The notes under the pieces were generated by a model, which was not told where the DNA came from, did no database searches, and worked only from the letters and a program-made list of their open reading frames with translations. 64,000 nucleotides of DNA from Dromiciops gliroides (lineage: Eukaryota; Chordata; Mammalia; Microbiotheria; Microbiotheriidae), in NCBI RefSeq assembly GCF_019393635.1, contig NC_057863.1, forward strand, positions 436,501 to 500,500, read 5' to 3'. The position numbers and the translations under genes were made by a program. Below are positions 11,113 to 21,208 of the stretch, one piece after another (the stretch's first letter is position 1; each line of letters starts with the position of its first letter).

Positions 11113-12054
11113 GTTGTTGGTGGAGCTGTGAGCTGATCCAACCTTTCTGGAGAGCAATTTGGAACTATGCCCAAAGGGCTATAAAGCTGTTCATACCCTT
11201 TGACCCAGCAATACCACTATTAGGTCTTTTTCCCAAAGGGATCATAAAAATGGGAAAAAGAACCCACATGTACAAAAATATCTATAGCTGCTCTTTTATG
11301 GTGGTAAGGAATTGGAAATTGAGGGGCTGTCCATCAATTGGGGAATGGCTGAACAAGTTGTGGTATATGAAGGTAATGGAATTCTATTGTGCTGTAAGAA
11401 ACGATGAGCAGGCGGATTTCAGGGAAACCTGGAAGGACTTGCATGAACTGATGCTGAGTGAGATGAGCAGAACCAGGAGAACATTGTACACAGTATCAAC
11501 AACATTGTGTGTTGAACAACCGTGATAGACTTGAGTCTTCTCAGCAATATGATGATCCAAGATAGTTCCAAAGGACTCATGATGGAAAGTGCTCTCCAAA
11601 TCCAGAAAAAAAGAACTGTGGAATCTAGATGCAGATTGAACTGTACTATTTCTATTTTTTTTGGTGAGGCAACTGGGGTTAAGTGACTTGCCCAGGGTCA
11701 CACAGCTAGTAAGTGTTAAGTGTCTGAGGTTGGATTTGAACTCAGGTCCTCCTGACTCCAGGGCTGGTGCTCTATCCACTGCGCCATCTAGTTGCCCCTA
11801 CTATTTCTATTTTTTCTGTTTTTCTTTTTTCCTGTTTTTCCTTTTTGCTCTGATTCTTCTTTCACAGCATGACTCATGCAGAAATATGTTTAATGTGATT
11901 GTACAGATATAACCTGTATCAGATTGCTTGCTGTTGTGGGGAGAGGGGAGGGAGGGGAAGGAGGGAGAAAATTTTGAAATGAGAAATCTTATAAAAACAA
12001 ATGTTGAAAACTATCTCTACATGTAACTGGAAAATAATAAAATACTTTTATGAA
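11113..12054 (+). mobile_element. Young L1, 5'-truncated, with 16-bp target duplication
   Basis: The copy starts within the 3' part of ORF2, where a frame from 11,091 to 11,525 still reads as the L1 ORF2 C-terminus (motifs CWWSCELIQPFWRAIW, FIPFDPAIPLLGLFPK and a final WKDLHELMLSEMSRTRRTL). The 3' UTR follows, with a G-rich tract at 11,940-11,975 and an AATAAAATAC tail near 12,035. Both ends carry AAAAATATTCCACAAT (11,097-11,112 and 12,055-12,070), a clean L1-type duplication. A SINE splits the 3' UTR at 11,661. The copy cannot move on its own because it lacks ORF1 and most of ORF2. Confidence 0.95.
11661..11798 (-). mobile_element. CORE-SINE nested in L1
   Basis: A complete minus-strand SINE: CORE, then B-box region, then the head ending at CTAGTTGCCCC. 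It is flanked by TACTATTTCTATTTTTT at 11,644-11,660 and 11,799-11,815, so it inserted after the L1 did. Confidence 0.95.
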
Positions 12055-12253
12055 AAAAATATTCCACAATATTTACTTAAAGTCTTTGGAGACAAAATGA
12101 CTAAGGCAGAGAAGTTGAGCAAGTTTCCTTGAATGCTAATGATGGATGCCCAGTCTGTCCTAGGAAGACAGTAAGAGCCTCTGGCCCTTCCCAATAACTG
12201 CCCTTCCCCCTCCACCCCCACTCCCAAAGATGCACAATCAGAAGAGTTAGTTG

Positions 12254-12351
12254 TTGGGGTTTTTTGGTGAGGCAATTGGGGTTAAGTGACTTGCCCAGGG
12301 TCACACAGCTAGTAAGTGTTAAGTGTCTGAGGCCAGATTTGAACTCAGGTC
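12254..12351 (-). mobile_element. 5'-truncated CORE-SINE
   Basis: Only the tail and CORE half is present (GAGGCAATTGGGG through GATTTGAACTCAGGT). The tRNA-like head is absent. Perfect 15-bp duplications CAGAAGAGTTAGTTG at 12,239-12,253 and 12,352-12,366 show the copy was truncated at insertion, not by later deletion. Confidence 0.95.
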
Positions 12352-12366
12352 CAGAAGAGTTAGTTG

Positions 12367-13759
12367 AAAGAATGGGATTGGGAGTGTCTGGCAAGGTGGT
12401 GGAAGAAGAGCTCAACTGAGCCCTAATCCCTGCACCTCTTCTCTCCCAAGAGGAAGAGATGCCCCAATCACATGAAAGAAAGACAACAGAGAAGGGGCAG
12501 GCAGGAAGAAAGGCCCTCCTGCCCCAGCCCTGAAAGACTGAATGGGAAAAGAAAGCTGGGTGGACTTCCAAGAAGAGGCCCAGGCTACTGTGCCAAGAGC
12601 AGGCACCAGGAGCAAGAGAATGACACTCACAGGACCCCTTCCCCCCCAACCCCCACTGTGAAGGACTTAGTAAAGAAAGACATGAGAAGAGAAACGAAAA
12701 CTAGAAATACAACTTCCCAAAGGTTAGGAGAGAAGCAGTGGTCTAGAACAGAAGAACCTTGGTGGCTCTTGGTCACCTTGAGGATAGAGCCTGTGGAAGA
12801 GTCCAATGATCCAGACTTCTCTAGCATGGGTCTGGGTGCTCCAGGCCCTCTCCTCTTGGGTGCCCCAGGGGCCACCCTCAAGCCTCCACATGGTGAGTAA
12901 TGACCCACAGTTCCCCCTCACTCTGGATTTACTGCTAACCCAACACAGTTTCTGGGGTAAATTTCTCCAATGCTATTGTGCTAGGGAGGCCTAATGAGAC
13001 TTCAGCAAAGCTGAAGATGGGTCTGGAAGAGAAGAAGGATAAAGACCTTGAAATGTAGAGGAAAACACCTTCAGACACAAAGTAAACTCTGTACCTTAGA
13101 AAAGGTCTGAGACTAAGATATCTCAACTGTATTGGAAAAGGCCAGGGAGATACCAAACCCACAGGCTGCATTCATACCCTGGTCCCTAGCAACTTATCTT
13201 TATGAGATTCACAAAAGAACCTGACAAATATAACTCAATAAACTGAGGCAATAGACTTGGAACCAAGGGCTGTCCAACAGGAGAGGTTGGGCCTCCCCCA
13301 GCTCCTGCTTAGAGAAGACATACCTCAGACAGGAGGCACAGAGGAAGTGGTAGAGGAGACGTTTCTGCCAATCAGCTAAAGAAAGCACAACAACACCCAA
13401 TGAAGCCAGTGCCTGAGAGTCCTGAAAGACTGCAGCTGCTCACAGCAGAGAAAGGCCAGGGAACCTAGTGGGTTAACCCACTCAGAAAAGATGTTGTATC
13501 CTAAGAAAAGCCGAGTCATTAAGTCACTTGCCTGCCCCAATCCAGTGGCAGCTGCCCATCCAGCCTAGTTCAGTGGCCTGCATGACCTCACACATCAGTG
13601 GACTGTCCCACTTAGTTGAGACTACACACAACATTCAGCAAGCTCAACACAGCCACCCATCCAACAGAGATGCCATGCCCAGTAAGGAGCCAGTCCTACC
13701 AAGAAACAGAGCAATTCATTCATTACTAGTGCCTTGTATTGGATTTCAAGAGGACCCTC
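12367..13759. other. Unassigned, no gene seen
   Basis: Moderately GC-rich and partly purine-rich sequence. An open frame at 12,472-12,900 is Arg/Lys/Pro-rich with no domain I recognise. A C-run lies near 12,643. No repeat family was identified. Confidence 0.35.
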
Positions 13760-13764
13760 TGCAT

Positions 13765-13905
13765 GCCTGCAAACCAGATTAAAAAGTAATTGGAGAATGT
13801 TTAACAAAATAAATAAAAATACAATACAACATAAGGCTAATTTGTGGTTTCCTAATTCAATATGTAGCTTACAGGGATCTGTTTCTTTTTGAGTTTGACA
13901 CCATT
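13765..13905 (-). mobile_element. hAT-like MITE fragment
   Basis: Read on the minus strand it begins with GGTGTCAAACTCAAAAAGAA at 13,902 downwards, a typical hAT-family terminal sequence. It continues with a ATTAGCCTTATGTTGTATTG block that matches the copy at 14.13 kb. The far end is degraded. Confidence 0.55.
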
Positions 13906-14129
13906 GATGTAAAGGAAGATGTACTGACTGATTATTAGGGGTAAATGCACTGCTGGGGGCTCCTGAGCTAGTGCTAGTAGAATAGCCCCCTATAGGGCTA
14001 ATTCCGAGCAGCCGCCCCTCTGGAGATCCAACCTTCCAGTGACGATGTGAATTAGGGGGAATGAACACAGAGGGGATGTTACGATCTCTCTTACATATTT
14101 CTTAATGACATTCAAAAGCCATTATCCTC

Positions 14130-14487
14130 TGGACCAGTGAGGTCGAACTCAAATAAGGGGCCATTCATCTGTATATAGGGATCCCTGCAGGTGGCATATT
14201 GATCATTTTAAATTGTGGTGTTATCATATTGTATTCTCACTTAACAAATAATAATAAACCTTTTTATTTATAGTTTTGAGTTCCATGCTCTATCCCTCCT
14301 TCCCTCCATCCCCTCCCCCCTCCCTGAGGTGGTGAGCAATCAGATAGAGGTTATACAGTGCAAGTATGTGAAATGTGACCATATAAGTCATTTTGCATTA
14401 TTATGTTTATTTTGTCAAATATTCCATTTTATCTGGTCTGGGCCAAACTCAGGAGTCCTAGAGCCCTGAGTGTTTGACGCCTCCATT
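14130..14487 (+). mobile_element. hAT-like non-autonomous DNA transposon
   Basis: The ends resemble inverted repeats: AGTGAGGTCGAACTCAAA at the left and GAGTGTTTGACGCCTCC at the right. Internal blocks ATCCCTGCAGGTGGCATATT and TTTTATCTGGTCTGGGCC match what I know of this family, and the first also matches the neighbouring copy. A short L1 3' tail interrupts it. No transposase frame is present. Confidence 0.6.
14255..14425 (-). mobile_element. L1 3'-tail fragment
   Basis: The L1 3' UTR signature (GTTTTGAGTTCCATGCTCTA, CCTCCCTGAGGTGGTGAGC) is present, but only about 160 bases remain. It sits inside the hAT-like element. Confidence 0.65.
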
Positions 14488-15879
14488 TTGGACAATCTCC
14501 CACTTTAATCATCAGAGAGTAAGAGAAGTCATGTTTTGAAGCCATCACTGGAATAATCCATTGTTATAAAAGGACAGATTTTTGTTTCCAGGAGAATCTT
14601 GGGGTCATTCATTAAAAACATTGCATTGTTCTGACTATAACTGTTTTAAAGGAACAGATATAACTTTCAGTGTATTTATAATCAACACACTAGTTGTTTG
14701 AATGCAAATAAATGTTCCTGGAGCATTAAAAAAGGTACTGCATACTTTCCAAAGGCCAGCTAGCCTTCTCCTTTTCAGTTCTGGTCCCAGTTCCCTGTCC
14801 ATGTGTTCAAGATAGAAGATATGTGTGTTGATGGGTCAACACCATGGGCTGTCCATGCAACTACTTATCACCATCTGGACAATAGGAATCTTCAACCCTC
14901 TTCATGTTTACTGTCTATTTGTATAATTGGGGCAAACTGTTTTTAGTGATTGTTGGTTTTTGTGATGTTGGACAGTGATACAAGCCTGAAGACAATGCCC
15001 ACAAGGTGATCAACAACCAGGGGCATCTGGAGGATCTGCTTTCCACAGGAAAGCTCTCTTTAATTTGGGCTGCGCCCTGGACGTCCTTCTTGACAGTGAC
15101 ACATTCCTTTGGTGAGTAGACATCTCCTTGTTTTATGCCATTGAACAGAATTGGTTATTTTAATATTTTCTAGAAAATTTAATATGGTCTTAACCATGCA
15201 TGAGATGTCTTGTTGAAGAAGATTCTTTAAGCTCCAACAAAATTTTTAGTTTCTCCCCTTTTCAATAATTGTGTGACTAAAGATAGAGTCCACTCTACAG
15301 TCTCATTTCTGAAAGCTTGCCTTTCTTTCTTACATATTTATTAATGCAGCCCCTTGATCTGTTTGTAAATAATTTTCTAAAGTGTTTAGAAAACAGACAT
15401 AGGGAACAACAATTACTAATATTTTCTCTACTCCCATTTTCTGGTAATAGTAAAGTGTAGGGTTTTTTCTGAGCAATTGGTGTCTTTTCTCAAATGAACT
15501 TTGAGAATCAATCCTTCAGTGCCCTCAAAATAGTATTGTCTCTAGTTCAGACCTTCTCTGCATATATTTGGTTTGGTTTGGTTCTATTTTGCACCTTTGT
15601 TTTCTTGGATGTCATTAATCCTTCCTCTCGTATCTCATTGAGGGACTGGCATGCAGACAGTATCAATGGCAGCTCTGCCATCCTTGATGGAGAGAAGAAT
15701 TCAGCATAAAAATGTTGGCTGAAGTGTTCCTTTTTTACTGTTTGTTGCCCTCCCCCCTGTCCCTCCAGTATTATCCTGAATGGCCTTGAGAGGATCTGGC
15801 TTAATTGCATCTCTTGCCACATTTCCTGAGAGTTTGTTTCCTCCCTCCTCCTGCTACCCTGTAGCTGTTTTTATGGGAT
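14488..15879. other. Unassigned AT-rich sequence, possibly part of the RTE element
   Basis: I see no gene and no confident repeat. The right-hand part may be more of the RTE LINE that is clearer from 15,880, as it lies next to it. Confidence 0.3.
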
Positions 15880-16960
15880 GATGTTGCTCAGTCTCTTCCA
15901 CCATCCTCCCCTGGGGAATTCTATGGATGAGTGGAAATCCATGACCAATGTTTTCTATGGCTCTCATGTCTTTCTGCATGACAAAGGGATCAAGAGTTTG
16001 CTGGTGAGGGCAGGTTCTTTTGTTCTCAATGTGGCGATAGATTTTACATTGGTTAAACTTCCCTAGGACATACTGATGGTAATCCGTTTTCCGTTTTTCA
16101 ATATAAATAGCTCATTTACTAGGTAAGGTTGGAGTTACTCTAATTGAACACCATACCTTCTCATTCCTATTCTTCTAATTTGATATTGATTTTGATCTTT
16201 GCTCTAACAAGGTAATTGTCTCTGGGTGCACATAAAGAGCTGATTCCAAAATTACTCCCACGTCAATAGTAGTCTGTTCTTATCTGGTTAGACACAATCA
16301 GTTTTGTTAATTGATGTTCTCCAAGCTCATCACTTCAAGACCCCCCCCCTCCCCCCGCAAGAGACTATTCTTGTTGTAGTGCCTTAAGGGTTCCTTTGGG
16401 CCCATTCACTTCTGCCTTCCTCAGCTTCTTATATATGAGACATATCCCTCAACATGTTTTTACTGTCCTCCCCATAGCCTCCATTTTCATGGAAGTCATT
16501 GAGCATTAAAGAATCTCTTGTCTTAATCTTGAGGGTTAAGTTGAGTTCTTCACAGATCTTCTCTACTTCCTCATCATTGGCAGTAGAGGTTGATGTGTGA
16601 GCTGCCATTACTTTCACAGGACTCTTTTTTCAAATGATTAGCAAGAGAACTGCAATGTGACCAGATCAAATGTCTTCTGAAGTGATGTTTCATGTTGCCT
16701 GTGAGTGTCTTGTAAAGCCAACTCCATCACCTCCTTCATTTGTCTAACCAAAAAGGCCCCAGAGCCATCCATCCATGTGCCTGCACGTAACTCTTGTTTC
16801 TTGTTTTATATGTAAAAACAATGACTACCCTGATAGTATTCAGTTCCTCTGGGACCATGGATAGGATAGTCTTTGCCATCATCATCACTCCATGTGCCCA
16901 TGCTCTTATATGGAAAGAATATCTGCACAGATGACATTCATCCTTCAGAACCATGGACAG
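15880..16960 (-). mobile_element. RTE (BovB-clade) LINE endonuclease remnant
   Basis: On the minus strand, a frame at 16,429-16,617 contains HTSTSTANDEEVEKICEELN followed by a LNDFHENGGYG block. This resembles the endonuclease signature of RTE LINEs, in which an APTS-type motif and an acidic helix precede a GDFNAKVG-type motif. The key Asp is kept, but an Asn-to-His change and other losses break the motif. A further piece at 16,160-16,330 resembles the end of the same domain, around the usual SDH region. The copy is disrupted by stops and cannot make an enzyme. RTE-tailed SINEs at 4.2, 32.5 and 46.6 kb are presumably products of this clade. Confidence 0.65.
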
Positions 16961-17237
16961 GGAAGTCCCTGTTCTGAGGGTAAGTCACCTCAAAGCAGGT
17001 AACTGCTGATTGGAGAAAATTCAAAGCATCTGGATCAGAAAAGAGTGCTGCGATGCAAACTTGGGAAAAGAAGAGGAAGCTTCATAGGGAGAGAAAAGAA
17101 GCCATAGGATTTCCACCTGCGGCAGCCTGGATATTTCTGAGCAGAGGGCCAAGTGTAAAGAAGGAAACAAGAAATGCTAGTCTAGATGAAATACAATTGT
17201 GATGGAGGAGAGCCCAAGTACGATCCTGAGGAGCCCA
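16961..17237. other. Unassigned
   Basis: This is A/G-rich sequence with no repeat or exon that I can name. Confidence 0.3.
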
Positions 17238-17854
17238 GTATTTTTTAAAAAACAAATGTTTTTATTTAAAGTTTTGATTTCCAAATGCCATCCCTCCTTC
17301 CCTCCCCTCCACTCTCCCTGAGGCAGTAAGCAATCAGATAAAGGTCATATGTGTGCAATTATGTCAAACTTTTCCATATTAGTCATTTTGTATAAGACAC
17401 TCAAATAACAAATATTGTAAGAAAGAAAGTGAAAAATAGGAAGTTTCAGTCTGTGCTTAATCAATATTAGTTCTTTGGAGGTAGATAGTATGTTTCATCA
17501 TTAGTCCTTTGGGATTATCTTGGAACCATTGTATTGCTGAGAATAGTGAAGTCAGTCACAGGTCTTCATCAAACAATATTGCTGTCTCTGTGCACAATAT
17601 TCTCTTGGTTCTGCTCACTTCACTATACATCAATTCATACAAGCATGTTTCCAGGCCTTTCTTAAATCATCCTGCTTGTCATTTCTTTCTTTTTTTTAGT
17701 GAGGCAATTGGGGTTAAGTGACTTGCCCAGGGTCACACAGCTAGTAAGTGTTAAGTGTCTGAGGCCGGATTTGAACTCAGGTACTCCTGAATCCAGGGCC
17801 GGTGCTCTATTCACTGTGCCACCTAGCTGCCCCCTGCTTGTCATTTCTTGTAGC
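17238..17854 (-). mobile_element. L1 3' end, left part of a split copy
   Basis: An older L1 3' UTR and ORF2 end. It is cut at 17,671-17,849 by a SINE and at 17,855 by an LTR, and resumes at 18,763. The sequence across the breaks joins correctly (TTCTTG, TAGC, ACAATAATATTCC), so all three pieces belong to one copy. Confidence 0.85.
17688..17832 (-). mobile_element. CORE-SINE nested in L1
   Basis: A full minus-strand SINE from GAGGCAATTGGGG to a head ending in GCTGCCC. The 17-bp duplication CCTGCTTGTCATTTCTT occurs at 17,671-17,687 and 17,833-17,849. Confidence 0.95.
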
Positions 17855-18200
17855 TGTAAGGAATTAATTGTGATTTGGAGTTTTATAACCCCATCTTTGC
17901 TTCATCATGGTCAGACAGAAAAGATGCAACCTTTAAAAGCCTAAGAGAAGATGGATGTGTACTTTAAGAGATTATAGAACAAACAACACAAAGAACATTT
18001 ATTGAGTCAAAGTATCAAAACTAAAGTACCTAACCCCCACCTAGGAGTTCCCCCAGGCCCACATGGGCCTAGCCAAATTATAATGGGGACAGCCCAGGGG
18101 GAATGTAAAACCAGTTGGAGACTCAGCCTGGCTATAGAAGCACCCTGCTTGTGAGAGAGGCAGGAGGAGAGAGTATTCAGAGAGAGATGGGGAAGGAAGG

Positions 18201-18270
<70 letters not shown>

Positions 18271-18762
18271 CTGGTGTGTGTGGAGATACTGCAAAGTTGA
18301 TTTTTCTTAGAACTGCAGATCCCAGGGGGCTGGTGAGTTTGTGTTCCTTCCAGCGAGGCTGGTTCATTAAATCAGCCAAGCTGGAAAAAATTTTAGTGTT
18401 TGAGTTAGTTTTTGCCAGACCCAAGCTGTTCTGAGTAGCTGAGGAAGTAGAGCTTATTTGAGGTACCTGGGGGCCTTTTTACCCTAGAGAATTAGGTTCT
18501 AACTTTCTCTATTCCCTTTCTCATTGTCCTTAGCTTTATTAAATCCACTTGTGGTGTAAATTTTGTTACCATTAATAAACCTGATTTGTTTGTGGAAAAG
18601 AGGCTGTTAATCTCCTTTCTTATTAGTCTGGGAGACATAACTGGAAAAGAGGCAGTTTGGAAAGTGGGAAACTCTGGACCTAGAGGTCCCCTATTATTTT
18701 CTGAACTCTAGTATTACAGTGAGCTGCCCAATTAACTTCCAACACTAAATTTGGCCCTTACA
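17855..18762 (+). mobile_element. Solo LTR of an endogenous retrovirus, 908 bp
   Basis: It begins TGTAAGG and ends CCTTACA, a perfect 7-bp terminal inverted repeat with the TG...CA ends of retroviral LTRs. A 4-bp target duplication TAGC lies at 17,851-17,854 and 18,763-18,766. An AATAAA signal is at 18,574-18,579, followed by a GTTTGTGGAAAAG block. A long (AG)n tract lies within the U3 part at about 18,203-18,267. No internal viral genes are present, so it is a solo LTR left by recombination between the two LTRs. The R-U5 half matches the minus-strand LTR at 23.3-24.0 kb. Confidence 0.9.
18199..18268. repeat. (AG)n microsatellite in LTR U3
   Basis: A nearly pure run of about 32 AG dinucleotides. 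The open frames over it (Glu-Arg or Leu-Ser repeats) are artefacts. Confidence 0.98.
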
Positions 18763-18766
18763 TAGC

Positions 18767-19172
18767 ACAATAATATTCCATTACAATCATGTACCACAGC
18801 TTGTTTAGCCATTCCCCAATTGATGGGCATTCCTTTGATTTCCAATTCTTAGCCATCACAAAAGAGCTTCTGTAAATATTTTTGTACAAATACATCATTT
18901 TCTCTTTTTTGAGATGTCTTTGGGATATAAACCTAGCAGTGATATTGTGGGATCAAAGGGTATGCACAGTTTGATAGCTCTTTGGTCATAGTTCCAAATT
19001 GCTCTCCAGAATGGTTGGATCATTTCACAACTTCACCAACAGTGGATTAGTATCTCAGTTTTCCCACATTACCTCCAACATACAAAACTTTCCTTTTTTT
19101 GTCATATTAGCCACTCTGAGAGGTGTGAGGTGGTACCTCAGAGTTGTCTTTAATTAGCATTTCTCTGATAAA
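18767..19172 (-). mobile_element. L1, right part of the split copy
   Basis: The ORF2 C-terminal region continues from the 17,238-17,854 piece: CATTCCCCAATTGATGGGC, then ATTGCTCTCCAGAATGGTTG, then CACTCTGAGAGGTGTGAGG. It ends where another L1 tail starts at about 19,175. Confidence 0.85.
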
Positions 19173-19174
19173 TA

Positions 19175-20610
19175 GTATTTTTTTTTAGTTTTCAACATTT
19201 GTTTTTATAAGATTTCTAGTTTCAAATTTTTCTCCCTCCCACCTCTCCCTCCCCTCTCCCCACAACAGCAAGTAATCTGACATAGATTATACATGTACAA
19301 TAACATTAAACATATTTCTGCATTAGTCATTTTATAAGAGAAGAATCAGAGCAAAAAGGAAAAACCTCAAAAAAGAAAAACAACAGAATCAAAAACAAAA
19401 GAAATAGTATGGTTCAACCTGCATCCATATTCCACAGTTCCTTTTTTTTCCTGGATTTGGAGAGCATTTTCCATCATGAATCCTTTGGAACTATCTTGGA
19501 CCATTGTATTGCTGAGAAGAATCAAGTCTATCACAGTTGATCAACACATAATGTTGATGGTACCGTGTACAATGTTCTCCTGGTTCTGCTCATCTCACTC
19601 ATCATCAGTTCATGCAAGTCCTTCCAGTTTTCTCTGAAATCCTCCTGCTCATTGTTTCTTACAGCACAATAGCATTCCATTACCTTCATATACCACAACT
19701 TGTTCAGCCATTCCCCAATTGATGGGAAGTCCCTCAATTTCCAATTCCTTGCCACCACAAAAAGAGCAGCTATAAATAGTTTTGTACATGTGGGTCCTTT
19801 TCCCTTTTTTAATGATCTCTTTGGGGAAAAGACCCAATAGTGGTATTGCTGGGTCAAAGGGTATGAACAGCTTTATAGCCCTTTGGGCATAATTTCAAAT
19901 TGCTTTCCAGAAAGGTTGGATCAGTTCACAGCTCCACCAACAATGCATTAGTGTTCCAATTGTTCCACGGTTTCTACAGCATTTATTATTTTCCTTTTTT
20001 GTCATATTAGCCAATCTGATAGGTGTCAGGTGGTATCTCAGAGTTGTTTTAATTTGCATTTCTCTAATCAATAGTGATTTAGAGCATTTTTTCATATGGC
20101 AGTAGATAGCTTTGATTTCTTCATCAGAAAACTGCCTGTTCATATCCTTTGACCATTTCTCAATTGGGGAATGACTTGGATTCTTATAAATTCAACTCTG
20201 TTCTCTATATATTTTAGAAATGAGGGCTTTATCAGATACTTGCTGCAAAAATTATTTCCCAGTTTTCTACTTTTCTTATAATTTTGGTTGCATTGGTTTT
20301 GTTTTATGCAAAAGCTTTTAAATTTGATATAATCAAATTATCTTTTTTATATTTTGTAATGCTCTTTATATCTTCTTTAATCCTAAATTCTTCCCCTATC
20401 GATAAATCTGACAGATAAAATATTCCATGATATCTTAATCTGCTTATGATATCAGCCTTTTATGTCTAAATTATGTACCCATTTTGACCTTATACTGCAT
20501 GAAATGTTGGTCTGTACCTAGTTTCTGCCATACTATCCTTCCCATTTTCCCAGCAGCTTTTGTCAAATAATGAATGTTTGTTCCCAAAACTTGGATCTTT
20601 GGAGCCCAGA
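19175..20610 (-). mobile_element. L1, 5'-truncated, with ORF2 C-terminus
   Basis: From its A-rich tail (19,175-19,190) this copy runs back through the 3' UTR into ORF2. Two minus-strand frames are clear remnants: 19,895-20,143 ([20 protein letters not shown], then [20 protein letters not shown] and a CWWSCELIQPFWKA motif) and 19,531-19,857 (RNWKLRDFPSIGEWLNKLWY, then WKDLHELMMSEMSRTRRTL). These match the conserved C-terminal segment of mammalian L1 ORF2. At least one frameshift separates the two frames. It appears to have inserted into the older L1 to its left. Confidence 0.9.
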
Positions 20611-20699
20611 GATCCTTCAGTATATTCTAGACTCAGTCTCCCACCTCGTGTCACAAAGGAGATGACCAGCTTTCCCTGGTGGCCTTTGAAAACCTACTG

Positions 20700-20845
20700 A
20701 GAGATTGGCCAATATGATAAAAATGGAAAATGATCAGTGTTGGAGGAGATGTAAGAAAACTGCCACAGAAATGCACTGTTAGTGGAGTTCTTCCTACCAC
20801 ACCATCCTACAGCAGTTTGGGCAGGTCCTGCTTAGTGACATTAAA
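20700..20845 (+). mobile_element. L1 ORF2 fragment
   Basis: A diverged short piece of the ORF2 C-terminal region in plus orientation: GAGATTGGCCAATATGATAA, AGTGTTGGAGGAGATGTAAG and CACTGTTAGTGGAG. Confidence 0.6.
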
Positions 20846-21061
20846 CAAATGACTCCAACAGAAGCATTCCAGGCAAGAGCAATAGTGGTCTTAAAAATCA
20901 AGGGGCTTCTGGAGCAGAGAGCCTATGGGGACGTCACTACAAGAAAAGCTATTGTGCCCCAAACTGGAATTTTCAAACAAAGAAGTAATTATTTAACAAC
21001 AAGAGGAACACTTTCTCTACAAATGGCTTCAAATCAAGGTCCCCAGAGCCCTCTATTTTAT

Positions 21062-21208
21062 TTTATTTTTTGCAGGGCAATGAGGGTTAAGTGACTTGCC
21101 CAGGGTCACACAGCTAGTAAGTGTGTCAAGTGTACGAAGCTAGATTTGAACTCAGGTCCTCCAGAATCCAGGGCCGGTGCTTTATCTACCACACCACCTA
21201 GGTGCCCC
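21062..21208 (-). mobile_element. CORE-SINE
   Basis: A complete copy with its CORE at 21,085-21,125 and its head ending at CACCTAGGTGCCCCCC. The flanks share imperfect AGAGCCCTCTATTT and CAGCCCTTTAAAT repeats. Confidence 0.9.

Noticed and set aside
12472-12908. Possible exon ending in CACATGGTGAGTAAT at about 12,892
   Set aside because: The donor-like GGTGAGTAA is real, but the frame is Arg/Lys/Pro-rich with no family match, and no acceptor or CpG island accompanies it.
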